Positions 17,352 through 26,558 are shown, numbered from the stretch's first letter. The stretch is 52,319 bases of DNA from Candidatus Fermentibacter danicus (GCA_001618605.1 LKHC01000095.1:3914-56232); one strand, 5' to 3'. Notes: generated by a model from the letters alone, not told the origin. Numbers and translations: made by a program.

Positions 17352-17468
17352 TCAGGACTTGGCGGTCCTGGACGCCTGCTTGCCCTGCTTCTGCTGGGCG
17401 GATTTCGCCTGCTTGCTCTCGATCTGTTTCTGAGCCTTGGCCTTGTCCTTCTTGCCCTTCTCGCCCAT
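17352..17468 (-). CDS. Small lysine-rich protein (38 aa)
   Basis: AGGAGG stands just before ATG 17468, which opens a 38-codon frame rich in Lys, Gln and Ala (start MGEKGKKDKAKAQKQ). Similar tiny lysine/glutamine-rich proteins occur widely in bacterial genomes as hypothetical proteins. It is likely disordered or a single helix; nucleic-acid binding is a guess from charge only. Confidence 0.6.
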   Translation of the reverse strand: MGEKGKKDKAKAQKQIESKQAKSAQQKQGKQASRTAKS

Positions 17469-17653
17469 TTCATGTCCTCCTGAAAGGATCCGACGGAGCC
17501 TGGGAAACGCCTGCGGCAAATCTGCAGAACCGCCTCGCGGCTGACCATGGACCGGGCCCACAACTCCGGAGCATGAGGATTCTAGCCACTTCCGCGCCGG
17601 GATGCCATGTCAGCCGGCAATCCGGGGCAGGTTCCCGCCATGAGCCGCCGTGG

Positions 17654-17662
17654 TGTTATGAT
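17654..17662 (+). promoter_or_regulatory. Extended -10 promoter for the endonuclease gene
   Basis: TG-T-TATGAT (TG at 17654-17655, hexamer 17657-17662) lies 42 nt before ATG 17705. No good -35 is visible, as expected for an extended -10 promoter. Confidence 0.45.
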
Positions 17663-17704
17663 CGTGCGACGACTCAAACCGGGATCACCGCGAGAGGGCT
17701 TTCG

Positions 17705-18811
17705 ATGACGATTCGTCCATCATTTTGCGCAGCGGCGGCGGTTCTGATCACGGGAGCGGCCTTCGCCGGCATTCCCCCCGGCTACTACGACCCGGCTGCG
17801 GGCCTCACCGGGATGGCTCTCCAGGCCGCACTGCACGGCATCATAGACAACCACCGTGCGATCAGCTACGAAGGTATCTGGCAGGCCTTCTACACGACGG
17901 ACGACATACAGCCTGGAAACTACGTCTGGGACATGTATTCGGACATCCCCGGCGGCACACCGCCATACCTCTATACCTTGGGTGATGATGAGGGCGGTTC
18001 GGCGAGCCGCGAAGGGCAGGGCTACAACCGCGAGCATTCCTGGCCCAAGAGCTGGTCCGGCGATCAGGCGCCGATGAACACCGACCTCTTCCATATCGTG
18101 CCGACTGACATCTACGTGAACAACAGAAGAGGAAACTACCCCTACGGCGAGGTGGCCGCTCCCACCTGGGTGTCTCTGAACGGCAGCCGGCTCGGCCCGT
18201 GCTCCCGGCCGGGCTATTCCGGCGTCGCGTTCGAGCCGATCGACGCTTACAAGGGCGATTTCGCAAGGAATTACTTCTACATGGCCACCCGCTACTACAC
18301 GGAGGATGCGGGCTGGCCCGGAAGCCCCATGACCGACGGCTCCCAGCTCAGGCAGTGGGCGGAGGACATGCTGATCGCCTGGCATCTCGCCGATCCCGTC
18401 AGCACGAAGGAGCTGGACCGCAACGAGGCGGTCTATGCGATCCAGGGCAACCGGAACCCGTTCATCGACCACCCCGAGTACGTGCTGCTGATGTACGATC
18501 CGCTGTCTGTCGAGGACGAGGGCTGGATGGTCGCCTCTCTGGAAGTGGAGGCGTCGCCCAACCCGTTCTCCGCGAGCGTCTGCGTGAGCTTCGAACTGGC
18601 CTCCGCAGGGCCGGTGGACGTGTCCGTGTACGATGCCTCGGGCCGCCTCGTGGATGTGGTTCTCGACGACGCCATGCTCCTCCCCGGCGTCAACTCCGCC
18701 TCGTGGGACGGCTGCGGCGGGCAGGGCGGAAGGCTCCCTCCCGGAGTCTACTTCTGCGTGGTCGAGGCCGCCGGGGCGTCATCCTCCTGCAGGTTGCTGA
18801 TGCTCGAATAG
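17705..18811 (+). CDS. Secreted endonuclease I family nuclease with C-terminal sorting domain
   Basis: A 368-aa exported nuclease. A signal peptide (about 20 residues, ending AAFA) is followed by the EndA/NucM-type His-Me finger domain with YNREHSWPKSW (His111 as general base), DLFHIVPTD and a downstream NNRRGNYPYG. From about residue 275 an FlgD-like/T9SS type A sorting domain follows (SPNPFSASVCVSFEL, VYDASGRLV, LPPGVYFCVVEA). It probably degrades extracellular DNA or RNA for nutrition. Frames extending upstream of ATG 17705 have no ribosome site and would bury the signal peptide. Confidence 0.88.
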   Translation: MTIRPSFCAAAAVLITGAAFAGIPPGYYDPAAGLTGMALQAALHGIIDNHRAISYEGIWQAFYTTDDIQPGNYVWDMYSDIPGGTPPYLYTLGDDEGGSASREGQGYNREHSWPKSWSGDQAPMNTDLFHIVPTDIYVNNRRGNYPYGEVAAPTWVSLNGSRLGPCSRPGYSGVAFEPIDAYKGDFARNYFYMATRYYTEDAGWPGSPMTDGSQLRQWAEDMLIAWHLADPVSTKELDRNEAVYAIQGNRNPFIDHPEYVLLMYDPLSVEDEGWMVASLEVEASPNPFSASVCVSFELASAGPVDVSVYDASGRLVDVVLDDAMLLPGVNSASWDGCGGQGGRLPPGVYFCVVEAAGASSSCRLLMLE

Positions 18812-18864
18812 GAGCACGGGACCGGGAGGCCGGGAATGCTCCGGGGATGTATCTTCGGCAGGCA

Positions 18865-20613
18865 ATGAAGAGTATCTCCCTCCCGCTCGCGCTCGTAAAA
18901 CCCTACTGGAAGCGCTCCCTCTGCGCGCTGGGCATGCTTGCCGCACTGGTCGCGACCGACCTTTCGATCCCCCGCCTGATCCAGAGGCTCATCGACAGGG
19001 GGATCTTCCCCTCCGACCAGGCGGAGGTCATCAGTACAGGCATCCTGATGCTGATCATTTCGGTATCCGGTACGGTCTTCGCCGTGGGCAACAACATCTT
19101 CTCGGTGAGGGTCGGCGAGAGCGTTGCGCGGGACCTTCGCCGGAAGCTGTTCCGGAAAATCCAGTCGCTCTCTTCCCGCGAACTCGCGAACACCGGCACC
19201 GGACAGCTCATGGTCAGGCTGACGAGTGACACGGCCGCCATTCAGCGCCTCACTCAGGTCTCGCTCCGGATCGGGACGAGAGCCCCGCTGATGATGCTGG
19301 GCAGCCTGATCCTGATGATCCGCACCAGTCCGGGGCTCGCCCTGTCCATGCTCCCGCTGCTGGTGGTCACTTCGGCCATGATCGTGCTCTTCGTGCCCAG
19401 GATGGAGCCTCTTTTCGGGAAGGTACAGGCCAGACTCGACAGGCTCAACACCGTGCTGCACGAAAACATCGCGGGGGTGCGCCTCGTAAGGGCCTTCGTC
19501 AGGAACGACCTCGAGGACGGCAGGTTCGACTCCGCGAACGCTGCCTTCGCGTCGGATTCCGCCGGCGTGATGAGGTTCATGGCTCTGCTGTCCCCACTGC
19601 TGACCGTTTTCGTGAATGTCGGAATGGTGCTGGTGATCTGGACGGGTGGTCTGGACGCGATCCGGGGCGGGATTACGGCGGGGCAGCTCGTGGCGTTCAG
19701 CAACTATCTCGTGAGCACGATGACCCCGCTAGTGATGATGACCAACCTTTCGAACGTCTGGGCGAACGGACTCGCCTCGTCCCGCAGAATACTCACGGTC
19801 CTCGACGAGGAGCCGTCGGTGGTCGACCGCCCCGGAGCAAGGGAGGTCGAGGAGGGAGCCGCCGGCCGGATTGTCTTCGAGGGTGTTTCCTACCGCTATC
19901 CCGGAAGCCCGGTGGACGCCGTCACGGACGTTAACCTCGAAATAGAGCCGGGCAGCACGATCGGCTTCCTCGGGGCCACCGGGTCGGGCAAGACCACGCT
20001 CATCGGTCTGATCCCGAGATTCTACGATCCCACGGCAGGCCGTCTGCTGCTCGACGGATCGGATCTGAGAGACTGCGTCCTCGCTTCCATCCGCAGATTC
20101 GTGGCCGTAGTGCCCCAGGAATCCACCCTGTTCTCGGGCAGCGTCCTCTACAACGTCGTCTTCGGAAGACCCTCCGCGACACTGGAGGAAGCACGCGAGG
20201 CCGCGAGGATAGCCTGCGCGCTCGAGTTCATCGAGGAGCTGCCACAGGGCTGGGAGACCCGGGTGGAGGAGAGGGGAGTCAATCTCTCGGGAGGGCAGAA
20301 GCAGAGGATTGCGATCGCCAGGGCCGTTCTTGCAAGGCCGCGCGTCCTGATCCTGGACGACAGCACCAGCTCGGTGGATGTCGAGACGGAGGCCTCGATT
20401 CAGAACCGGCTCGCGTCCTCTCTGCCGGGCTGTACGAGGATAGTGGTGGCCCAGCGGATAAGTTCGGTCCTTTCCGCCGACAGGATCGTTCTCCTGGACG
20501 AAGGGCGCGTCGCCGCGGTCGGGTCGCATTCGTCCCTGCTCGCCGACAGTCCGCTCTACAAGGAGATCTACGATTCGCAACTGGGCGATGACGTCGTTGG
20601 AGGCATCCAGTGA
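18865..20613 (+). CDS. ABC exporter subunit with degenerate catalytic site (heterodimer partner 1)
   Basis: A 582-aa half-transporter: six membrane segments (residues 1-300), then an ATPase domain with Walker A GATGSGKTT at 370, signature LSGGQ at 474 and Walker B LILDDSTSS, where Asp499 stands in place of the catalytic Glu. That substitution marks the degenerate-site subunit of heterodimeric exporters such as TM287/288 or LmrCD. ATG 18865 was chosen by analogy with family starts; ATG 18847 is equally possible and neither has a strong ribosome site. The next gene overlaps by 4 nt and encodes the canonical partner. Confidence 0.9.
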   Translation: MKSISLPLALVKPYWKRSLCALGMLAALVATDLSIPRLIQRLIDRGIFPSDQAEVISTGILMLIISVSGTVFAVGNNIFSVRVGESVARDLRRKLFRKIQSLSSRELANTGTGQLMVRLTSDTAAIQRLTQVSLRIGTRAPLMMLGSLILMIRTSPGLALSMLPLLVVTSAMIVLFVPRMEPLFGKVQARLDRLNTVLHENIAGVRLVRAFVRNDLEDGRFDSANAAFASDSAGVMRFMALLSPLLTVFVNVGMVLVIWTGGLDAIRGGITAGQLVAFSNYLVSTMTPLVMMTNLSNVWANGLASSRRILTVLDEEPSVVDRPGAREVEEGAAGRIVFEGVSYRYPGSPVDAVTDVNLEIEPGSTIGFLGATGSGKTTLIGLIPRFYDPTAGRLLLDGSDLRDCVLASIRRFVAVVPQESTLFSGSVLYNVVFGRPSATLEEAREAARIACALEFIEELPQGWETRVEERGVNLSGGQKQRIAIARAVLARPRVLILDDSTSSVDVETEASIQNRLASSLPGCTRIVVAQRISSVLSADRIVLLDEGRVAAVGSHSSLLADSPLYKEIYDSQLGDDVVGGIQ

Positions 20614-22460
20614 GCCACGTGCAGGGAGACTCGGGATACCGGGCGCCAGACGCAGGAAGCATGCTGCGTCCCAGAAGGCCGTCCGCCATGGTGGGACGGA
20701 TCGAGGAGGCGCGCGATCCCCGGAGCGCTCTCGCAAGGCTCGTGGGATACCTGCGGCCGTATCGGGGCGGTTTCATCCTCGTCCTCGCGATGGTGGCCGG
20801 GTACACCCTGCTCGGGCTTGCCGGCCCGTGGCTGATGGGTACGGCGATAGACAGGCACATCATCCCGGGCAGGGCGGAGGGCCTCGCCGAGGTTGCCCTG
20901 GCGATGCTCGCCTCGTACGTCCTCTCGAACCTTCTGCGCGCCCTGGCCGACCGCAGGATGGCCACGATCTCGCAGAACTCGCTGATGCTCCTCAGGAGGG
21001 ATCTCTTCGCCAGGCTGCAGATCCTCCCTATCTCCTTCTTCGACAGGACGCCGGCCGGCGAACTGATGAGCCGGCTCACCAACGACATCGATGCGATCAA
21101 CCAGGTCGTGTCCCAGAACGTCACCGCCCTTCTGACGAGCGTGCTGTCTCTCGTCGGCATCCTCACGGCGATGTTTCTTCTGGACGTGCAGCTCACGCTC
21201 GCCGCACTGGCCGTCATACCCGTGATGATCCTGTTCACGACCTTCGTCGCCAGGTACACCCGAAGGGGCTTCAGGGACCTCCAGATGCATCTCGGCTCGA
21301 TGAACGGGATGATGGAGGAGGCCATCACCGGCCGAATGACGGCCGAGGCGTTCGGCAGGAAGGACGACGTTCTGGAGGAGTTCGACAGGCAAAACGACGC
21401 CGTCTTCCGATCCGGCGTGTCCGCCAACAGCTATGCGCTTCTGATGATGCCCGTCAGCAACGCCCTCGGCAACGTGTTCATCGTCGTGATGGCCGCCTTC
21501 GGGAGCTGGCTCGCGCTTCGGGGTCAGGTGACGGTGGGCGTCATCGCAGCCTTCGTAACGTACGGACGGAACTTCGTGCTGCCACTCAGGCAGCTCGCGA
21601 ACATGTACAACTCGATTCAGGCCGCGCTGGCAGGCTCCGAGAGGATTTTCGAGATAATAGACACGGCGCCGGAACCCGGGGCCGACGGGCTCGGCTGGAC
21701 CGGAGAAGTCGCCGGGGATGTCGAGTTCAAGGAAGTGGACTTCTCCTACGTCCCCGGCACGCAGATCCTGTCGGGCGTCAGTTTCCGTGCGGAGCAGGGC
21801 CGCACCGTGGCCCTCGTCGGTCCCACCGGGGCGGGCAAGACGACGATGACGAACCTCCTCACGAGGTTCTATCAGGTGGATTCAGGCGTCATATCAATGG
21901 ACGGCAGGGACATCAGGGAGATGAACCTCTCCTGCCTCAGGGGCAGTCTCGCGCTCGTGCTGCAGGATACCTTCCTCTTCGCGGACACGGTCATGGAGAA
22001 CATCAGGTTCGGCAGGCTCGACGCCACGGACGAGGAGTGCATCGAGGCCGCCCGAATGGCCCAGGCCGACCACTTCATCAGACAGCTTCCCAGGGGGTAC
22101 GAAACCGACCTCTCGGAGGGCGCATCGAACCTGAGCCAGGGGCAGAGGCAGCTATTGTCGATCTCGAGGGCGATCCTGGCGGACCCCGAGGTGCTGGTGC
22201 TGGACGAGGCCACGAGCAGCGTGGATACGAGGACGGAGAGAAGGATCCAGAAGGCCCTGACCCGTCTTCGGGCGGGCAGGACGAGCATCGTGATCGCGCA
22301 CAGGCTGGCTACGATCAGGGATGCGGACCTGGTGCTGGTGCTGGACGGCGGCCGCATAGTGGAGCGCGGCACGCACGCATCCCTTCTCGCAGCGAAAGGC
22401 TTCTACCACTCCCTCTACCAGATCGGTGTCAGAGGAAAAAACGTTAAAAACTCAGCCTGA
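20610..22460 (+). CDS. ABC exporter subunit with canonical catalytic site (heterodimer partner 2)
   Basis: A 616-aa half-transporter with an N-terminal extension of about 30 residues, six membrane segments and an ATPase domain: Walker A GPTGAGKTT at 404, signature LSQGQ and Walker B VLVLDEATSS with the catalytic Glu533. GTG 20610 overlaps the previous stop (GTGA), and GGAGG lies upstream. It should pair with the preceding subunit as a drug, lipid or peptide exporter. Oddly, the last eleven or so codons (GVRGKNVKNSA and the stop) lie inside a MITE-like element (22425-22621), so the natural C-terminus has been replaced by element sequence. Confidence 0.9.
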   Translation: MSHVQGDSGYRAPDAGSMLRPRRPSAMVGRIEEARDPRSALARLVGYLRPYRGGFILVLAMVAGYTLLGLAGPWLMGTAIDRHIIPGRAEGLAEVALAMLASYVLSNLLRALADRRMATISQNSLMLLRRDLFARLQILPISFFDRTPAGELMSRLTNDIDAINQVVSQNVTALLTSVLSLVGILTAMFLLDVQLTLAALAVIPVMILFTTFVARYTRRGFRDLQMHLGSMNGMMEEAITGRMTAEAFGRKDDVLEEFDRQNDAVFRSGVSANSYALLMMPVSNALGNVFIVVMAAFGSWLALRGQVTVGVIAAFVTYGRNFVLPLRQLANMYNSIQAALAGSERIFEIIDTAPEPGADGLGWTGEVAGDVEFKEVDFSYVPGTQILSGVSFRAEQGRTVALVGPTGAGKTTMTNLLTRFYQVDSGVISMDGRDIREMNLSCLRGSLALVLQDTFLFADTVMENIRFGRLDATDEECIEAARMAQADHFIRQLPRGYETDLSEGASNLSQGQRQLLSISRAILADPEVLVLDEATSSVDTRTERRIQKALTRLRAGRTSIVIAHRLATIRDADLVLVLDGGRIVERGTHASLLAAKGFYHSLYQIGVRGKNVKNSA

Positions 22461-22621
22461 CGGACTTACAATCCGTTATCGATCAAGATAGCGCGGCTTT
22501 CAATCGACAGGTGATTCCAGTACTCAGCGCCTGGTCGTCATCTATCTCTATCGCGTCACCGTATTCTCAAAAGGAAAATACTCGCGATTTTTGAGTATTT
22601 GACGTTTTTCCCTCTGACACC
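22425..22621 (+). mobile_element. MITE-like element, copy 1
   Basis: About 197 bp bounded by inverted ends: GGTGTCAGAGG on the left and CCTCTGACACC on the right. With small gaps the inversion extends through AAAAACGTCAAA and ACTC on the left, mirrored by GAGTATTTGACG on the right, for about 30 bp. An inner hairpin AATACTC/GAGTATT adds to the right end. It encodes no protein of its own. Roughly 90% identical to copy 2 at 26599-26797, same orientation; the shared segment extends to 22418-22625. It lies between convergent genes and overlaps the 3' end of the ABC exporter gene. Such elements are mobilised in trans; no transposase is in the window. Confidence 0.8.
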
Positions 22622-22630
22622 GGACTTCTG

Positions 22631-24877
22631 TCAGCGCATCAGAACGAACCTGGATGAGGCCGATGCCTCTCCTGAACGCACCAGCACGAGATAGATGCCC
22701 GACGGGACATCGCGCCCGGGATTCCATGCCCCGGTTCCGCCCGGCTCGATGTCGGCGGCATGGACCAGCCTGCCCGCGCTGTCGTAGATAGACAGCGCCG
22801 CCGGGCCCTCGATTCCATCAACTACGAACGAAACCGCTCCCGCCGACGGGCACGGAGTGGCCGACACGGAAACGAAGCCTGGCCCGGCAGGGCCGCCCTC
22901 TACACCTAGTATGTCGCTCGAAAGCTCCTTCACCCCGAACCCTCTGACGCTGGCGAAGAGCTGTATGTCCGAGGCGCCGTAGACTATGTCCCAGACGCAC
23001 CGATTCCCGATCCCGTCGTTCAGCGCCTGCCAGGAGGAGCCTCCATCGGGGCTCCATTTGACTCCGGTGGCGTTAGTGCCGGCGAACAGGTTGGCATTCC
23101 TGTTTCCGAGAACGGCCCAGGTCAGACCGCTGGATCCCGGGCACTGATTCCAGGTCGCGCCCGAATCGAGCGATTTGTAGACTCCGAGATCGGTTCCGCA
23201 ATAGACGGTGTTTTCCCCCCAGCGGTACGAGATGCAGGGAACATAGTCGCCCGCCAGGCCGCTTCCCGCTACGAAGCTCGCTCCGCCGTCGTCGGAGTAG
23301 TACACCGTGCTTCCAGACTGCTGGAACGAGACGAACACGCGGAGGCCTCCGCCCGGGGCCTCCCCCAGCTCGATCGATGGATAGAGCGCTCCTCCCGGCA
23401 GGCCGGAGGACGAGAGCCAGGAGGCCCCTCCGTCCGTGGTGTACCTGATCCCGCCCATCGCGAGCCCGGCCCAGACGCGATCGGGATCGGAGGGGTCGAA
23501 CGCAACGGCCGAGGTGTACTGTCCCGTGAGTCCGGCTGAAACCCAGGAGTCGCCCAGGTCGTCCGAACGATAGACTCCTTTCGCCGTGGCGACGTAGATC
23601 GTAGAACCGGAGTACTGGTCCTGGCTTTCCGGCCACATGTCGTAGACCGTCCAGTCCCCGAGTCCGTCGGAGGCCTGCTCCCAGGTGGCCCCTCCGTCGT
23701 AACTGCGCCATACGCCGTGTGCCTCGCCGCCGGCCAGCAGGACGCCGGCCTCCTGCATGAAGGATAAGGCGTGGAAGTAACCGTTGTTGATCCCGTGCTG
23801 CGACACCTCGTATGAACCGGAGGAGAGCCTGCGATAGATTCCACCGCTGTGCCCGGCGAGATATCCCTGCGATCCTGCGCATCCGGCCTGCCAGTAGGAG
23901 GCGGTGATGCCGGAGGAGTTGAGTGTCCAGACCGAACCGCCGTTGGTGCTCTCGAAGACGCCCTGCCCGATGATCGGCGCGTACAGCGTTCCCGACGACC
24001 AGACGGCCGGGGCGTAGCTCGAGCCGGACACCACCCTGGTCCAGGACTCTCCGTAGTCGGTGCTGATATGGAAGCCGCCGTCATTTGTGACTATCACAGT
24101 ACCATCGGCGCCACCGGGAGAAGTGAGAATGCCCCAGCCGGAGCCCGACGGGCCCACGACAGTCCATGTCGCTCCCGCGTCGCAGCTTCTGTAGACCGAG
24201 TTGGAAAGGCCGGACATGGCTATGAACATCGTGTCGGGATGATTGATACAGAATCCGTAGCCCTTCAGATAACCCTGGTTCAGACCTACGCTCGACCAGG
24301 TCGCGCCCCCGTCGGTCGACCTGCGGATCCCCTGGTTGGAGGAGAGCCCTGCGATGAGGATGTCGGGGTCGGTCCAGTGGACTCCTGTGAGGAGGACGTA
24401 GGCGGACGACATTCCGCCCGTTACGACTGACCAGGTCTGTCCCTGATCGTCGGATCGGTAGAGACCAGTGCGCGTGGAGGCGAAGAACGTGTTCGGAAGG
24501 GCCGAGCCTCCGTTGCAGACGCTGTTGACCTGTTTGGCCTGCAGATCGGACGCCTGCCAGGTCTGCCCGCCGTCGGTGCTCCGCCATACGCCGCCCGCGT
24601 CGGATGCCATGGTGTAGCCGCAGCCTGCGATCAGCACGGAAGGACTGCCCGGGAGAGATGCTATGGCCCTCAGGTTGCCACCCCAGGGCCCTGAACCCGT
24701 CCAGGTGTCCTCACCTGCCGGGACAGGCTCCGGGATTTCGGATTGGAAGCCCGGCAGAATATCCAGCCCGGAAGGGATGGCGGAACAGGTTTCCGAGTCG
24801 AAGAGAGTTCCTTCGGCGTTCCGAAATGTGTGACCGGTGCCGGAAGCGATGATGACGGCGAAAATGAGCAGTGACAT
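22631..24877 (-). CDS. Secreted Asp-box beta-propeller protein (Ycf48/sortilin-like) with C-terminal sorting domain
   Basis: A 748-aa exported protein. A short signal peptide (MSLLIFAVIIASGTG) starts at ATG 24877 behind GGGAGGAG; an upstream in-frame Met lacks a ribosome site. The body has about twelve Asp-box repeats of the type S-x-DGG-x-TW (for example STDGGQTW, STDGGATW, SYDGGATW, SPDGGSSW), as in BNR/sortilin-type propellers. The end (about residues 665-748) is an FlgD-like/T9SS type A sorting domain with SIYDSAGRLV and VPSGIYLVLV. It probably acts at the cell surface in binding or structure; there is no clear sialidase catalytic set. Its stop lies 10 nt from the MITE. Confidence 0.85.
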   Translation of the reverse strand: MSLLIFAVIIASGTGHTFRNAEGTLFDSETCSAIPSGLDILPGFQSEIPEPVPAGEDTWTGSGPWGGNLRAIASLPGSPSVLIAGCGYTMASDAGGVWRSTDGGQTWQASDLQAKQVNSVCNGGSALPNTFFASTRTGLYRSDDQGQTWSVVTGGMSSAYVLLTGVHWTDPDILIAGLSSNQGIRRSTDGGATWSSVGLNQGYLKGYGFCINHPDTMFIAMSGLSNSVYRSCDAGATWTVVGPSGSGWGILTSPGGADGTVIVTNDGGFHISTDYGESWTRVVSGSSYAPAVWSSGTLYAPIIGQGVFESTNGGSVWTLNSSGITASYWQAGCAGSQGYLAGHSGGIYRRLSSGSYEVSQHGINNGYFHALSFMQEAGVLLAGGEAHGVWRSYDGGATWEQASDGLGDWTVYDMWPESQDQYSGSTIYVATAKGVYRSDDLGDSWVSAGLTGQYTSAVAFDPSDPDRVWAGLAMGGIRYTTDGGASWLSSSGLPGGALYPSIELGEAPGGGLRVFVSFQQSGSTVYYSDDGGASFVAGSGLAGDYVPCISYRWGENTVYCGTDLGVYKSLDSGATWNQCPGSSGLTWAVLGNRNANLFAGTNATGVKWSPDGGSSWQALNDGIGNRCVWDIVYGASDIQLFASVRGFGVKELSSDILGVEGGPAGPGFVSVSATPCPSAGAVSFVVDGIEGPAALSIYDSAGRLVHAADIEPGGTGAWNPGRDVPSGIYLVLVRSGEASASSRFVLMR

Positions 24878-25120
24878 CGTGTCTCCTCCCGTCCTGGTGT
24901 ATTTTGGTATGACAATCACGAGATGCGGGATCGGCGTCAATCAAGACGCGGGGAATATCTCTCGACATTAGAACACTTTGAAGAAGCTGCGCCGGAGAGA
25001 CGCGGGCTGGCAGCCTCGGTTAGTGGCGAAGAAGCTTCAGAGCTATTGCATATGTCATGAGGTAGGGGAAACAGGACTCGCGATCCCTAACATATAGGAA
25101 CGACAGCGTACCTTATATGG

Positions 25121-26137
25121 TCAATCAGGCACTACTCCACGCAGGTCGGCGGCGAAGGAATAGGGGATCGGTTTCGCGTGCGGCGTTTTCTTCCAGGCAT
25201 CCTCGTCATGCGACATGGTCTTGAGCTGTGAGGCGGAGAGACACGCCAGATGCCTCTTCACCCAAATCAGGACCTCGAGTTCCGTATCCGAAAGCAGCGC
25301 GATGTCCGGCGCCAGCCTGGTCTTGAATACCTCTCCGGTCGCTCCTTCTGGGAGGATCCTCTCTTCCGAGACAAGGAGCTTCTCGGTATCCACCATCACG
25401 GCGAACAGCGAGTTGAATCTGTCAGGTACGGGACCGAAAGGCAGCCGAACGTAGACGGAGCCGGTGATCGAGCATCCATGATCGCGGAAGTGGATGAAGT
25501 CAACGTAGAAAAGGAGCTTGTTGAGCGCGGTCCGGTAAATCTCGCTGCTGCGGCAGAGAAACTCGACGGCCCCAAACAGCTTCCTCGGTTCGAAGCTCCT
25601 GTAACCGTTGAAGCCGTCAGGCGGCCGGTGGGTGAGGTTTCGGAACAGATCCTCCGGGCCGGATTGCGGATCTGATTCGGAGATCAGCTTCAGGATGGCT
25701 TCGGCCCTTCCTGGCTGGAGCGTCGGCGCGTGGGACTTCACAAGATCGGCGAGATTCGAAGACTTCATCGCCATCCGTAGGGCTTTCTCGTGCCCTGCCT
25801 CCTGAAGGGCTCCGTTCTCATACCTGCTGAGAGTGACCACGCCCCACCCGAGCAGGCCGGCGAGCTCCTTCTGGGTAAGCCGGTAGCGGTTTCGAAATGA
25901 CCGGATGTCATCAGGGCTCAGATAACCATGCCTCTCTCGGTAGATGCGGTTTGCAAGGGCAACGGCGTCAGGCGAATCCAGCGTCGCGTAGGATGCTCCA
26001 CAACCTTCACATTCAATAAGCTCCTCCTCTACTTCGATCGTTTCGCCACGTACGGCAACCGAAACAGTACGCCGGACCTTTCCGCCTTCGGTCATCTTTT
26101 CGCAGACCGGACAGAGCGATCGGCCCCGATTGTGCAT
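25121..26137 (-). CDS. MqsA-like antitoxin fused to a Panacea domain, copy 2
   Basis: A 338-aa paralogue of the protein at 3009-4022 with the same order: zinc finger (CPVC and CEGC pairs, residues 9-50), helix-turn-helix (LTQKELAGLLGWGVVTLSRYENG) and Panacea domain (TALNKLLFYVDFIHFRDHG, YVRLPFGPVPDR, SHDEDAWKKT). The start at ATG 26137 follows GGGGGAGG and lies 15 nt after the toxin stop. It should neutralise the toxin at 26153-26488 and repress the shared promoter. Divergence from copy 1 is large, so this is not a recent duplication; the two may have arrived separately. Confidence 0.85.
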   Translation of the reverse strand: MHNRGRSLCPVCEKMTEGGKVRRTVSVAVRGETIEVEEELIECEGCGASYATLDSPDAVALANRIYRERHGYLSPDDIRSFRNRYRLTQKELAGLLGWGVVTLSRYENGALQEAGHEKALRMAMKSSNLADLVKSHAPTLQPGRAEAILKLISESDPQSGPEDLFRNLTHRPPDGFNGYRSFEPRKLFGAVEFLCRSSEIYRTALNKLLFYVDFIHFRDHGCSITGSVYVRLPFGPVPDRFNSLFAVMVDTEKLLVSEERILPEGATGEVFKTRLAPDIALLSDTELEVLIWVKRHLACLSASQLKTMSHDEDAWKKTPHAKPIPYSFAADLRGVVPD

Positions 26138-26152
26138 TTCCTCCCCCTTGTC

Positions 26153-26488
26153 TTATCTGGGGCCCAGTCCCCATTCATGAAGCGATATGCAGAGTACCCG
26201 CCTTTCAGCCTCGGAGACGAGCTTGAGCTTGATATAGAGTCTTCCATGAACGTCGGAGTGATAGTCGAAGATCCAGATCTCCCCGGGCATGTTCCTGTCG
26301 GCCTCAGGGCCCTTGTGCAAGTGCGATGGAGCAAGACCGATGAGGATGTCTATGGCTTCAATCTTGGTGATGCCGAGACGTGACAGATCCGACAGTACCC
26401 TGCCAAGGAAAACGACTCTCCCGGAATGAAGAGATTTCCTGGCTTCCCTCAGGAAAACATCTACGGGTTCTGGCCGTTTTGCTTGCAT
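26153..26488 (-). CDS. MqsR-family toxin, copy 2 (shortened C-terminus)
   Basis: A 111-aa toxin of the same family as 2629-3003: an N-terminal helix with VFLGRVLSDLSRLGIT, then IWIF in place of FGK, YIKLKL and CISLHEW. The family end SFH-x-x-E-x-M-x-P is altered; after SLHEW only six residues remain (GLGPR region). Loss of the FGK lysine and of the terminal motif suggests weakened or altered activity. The ribosome site before ATG 26488 is weak. The toxin-first order with the Panacea antitoxin is preserved. Confidence 0.7.
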   Translation of the reverse strand: MQAKRPEPVDVFLREARKSLHSGRVVFLGRVLSDLSRLGITKIEAIDILIGLAPSHLHKGPEADRNMPGEIWIFDYHSDVHGRLYIKLKLVSEAERRVLCISLHEWGLGPR

Positions 26489-26529
26489 GAAAGCCTGTTC
26501 TTCTTCGTCGCCCTCTATCGATTACCTGA

Positions 26530-26558
26530 GTTATGTCTATCGACATGCTATATGTCAA
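26530..26558 (-). promoter_or_regulatory. Promoter with dyad for the second Panacea operon
   Basis: On the minus strand a TTGACA -35 (26558-26553) is followed after 17 nt by CATAAC (26535-26530). The dyad ATGTC-N4-GACAT (26533-26546) overlaps the -10 and the end of the spacer, where bound antitoxin would block transcription. Confidence 0.55.

Noticed and set aside
20588-22447. 619-codon plus-strand frame overlapping the ABC exporter
   Set aside because: Arg/Gly/Pro-rich product in the +1 frame of a clear ABC gene; it is a shadow.
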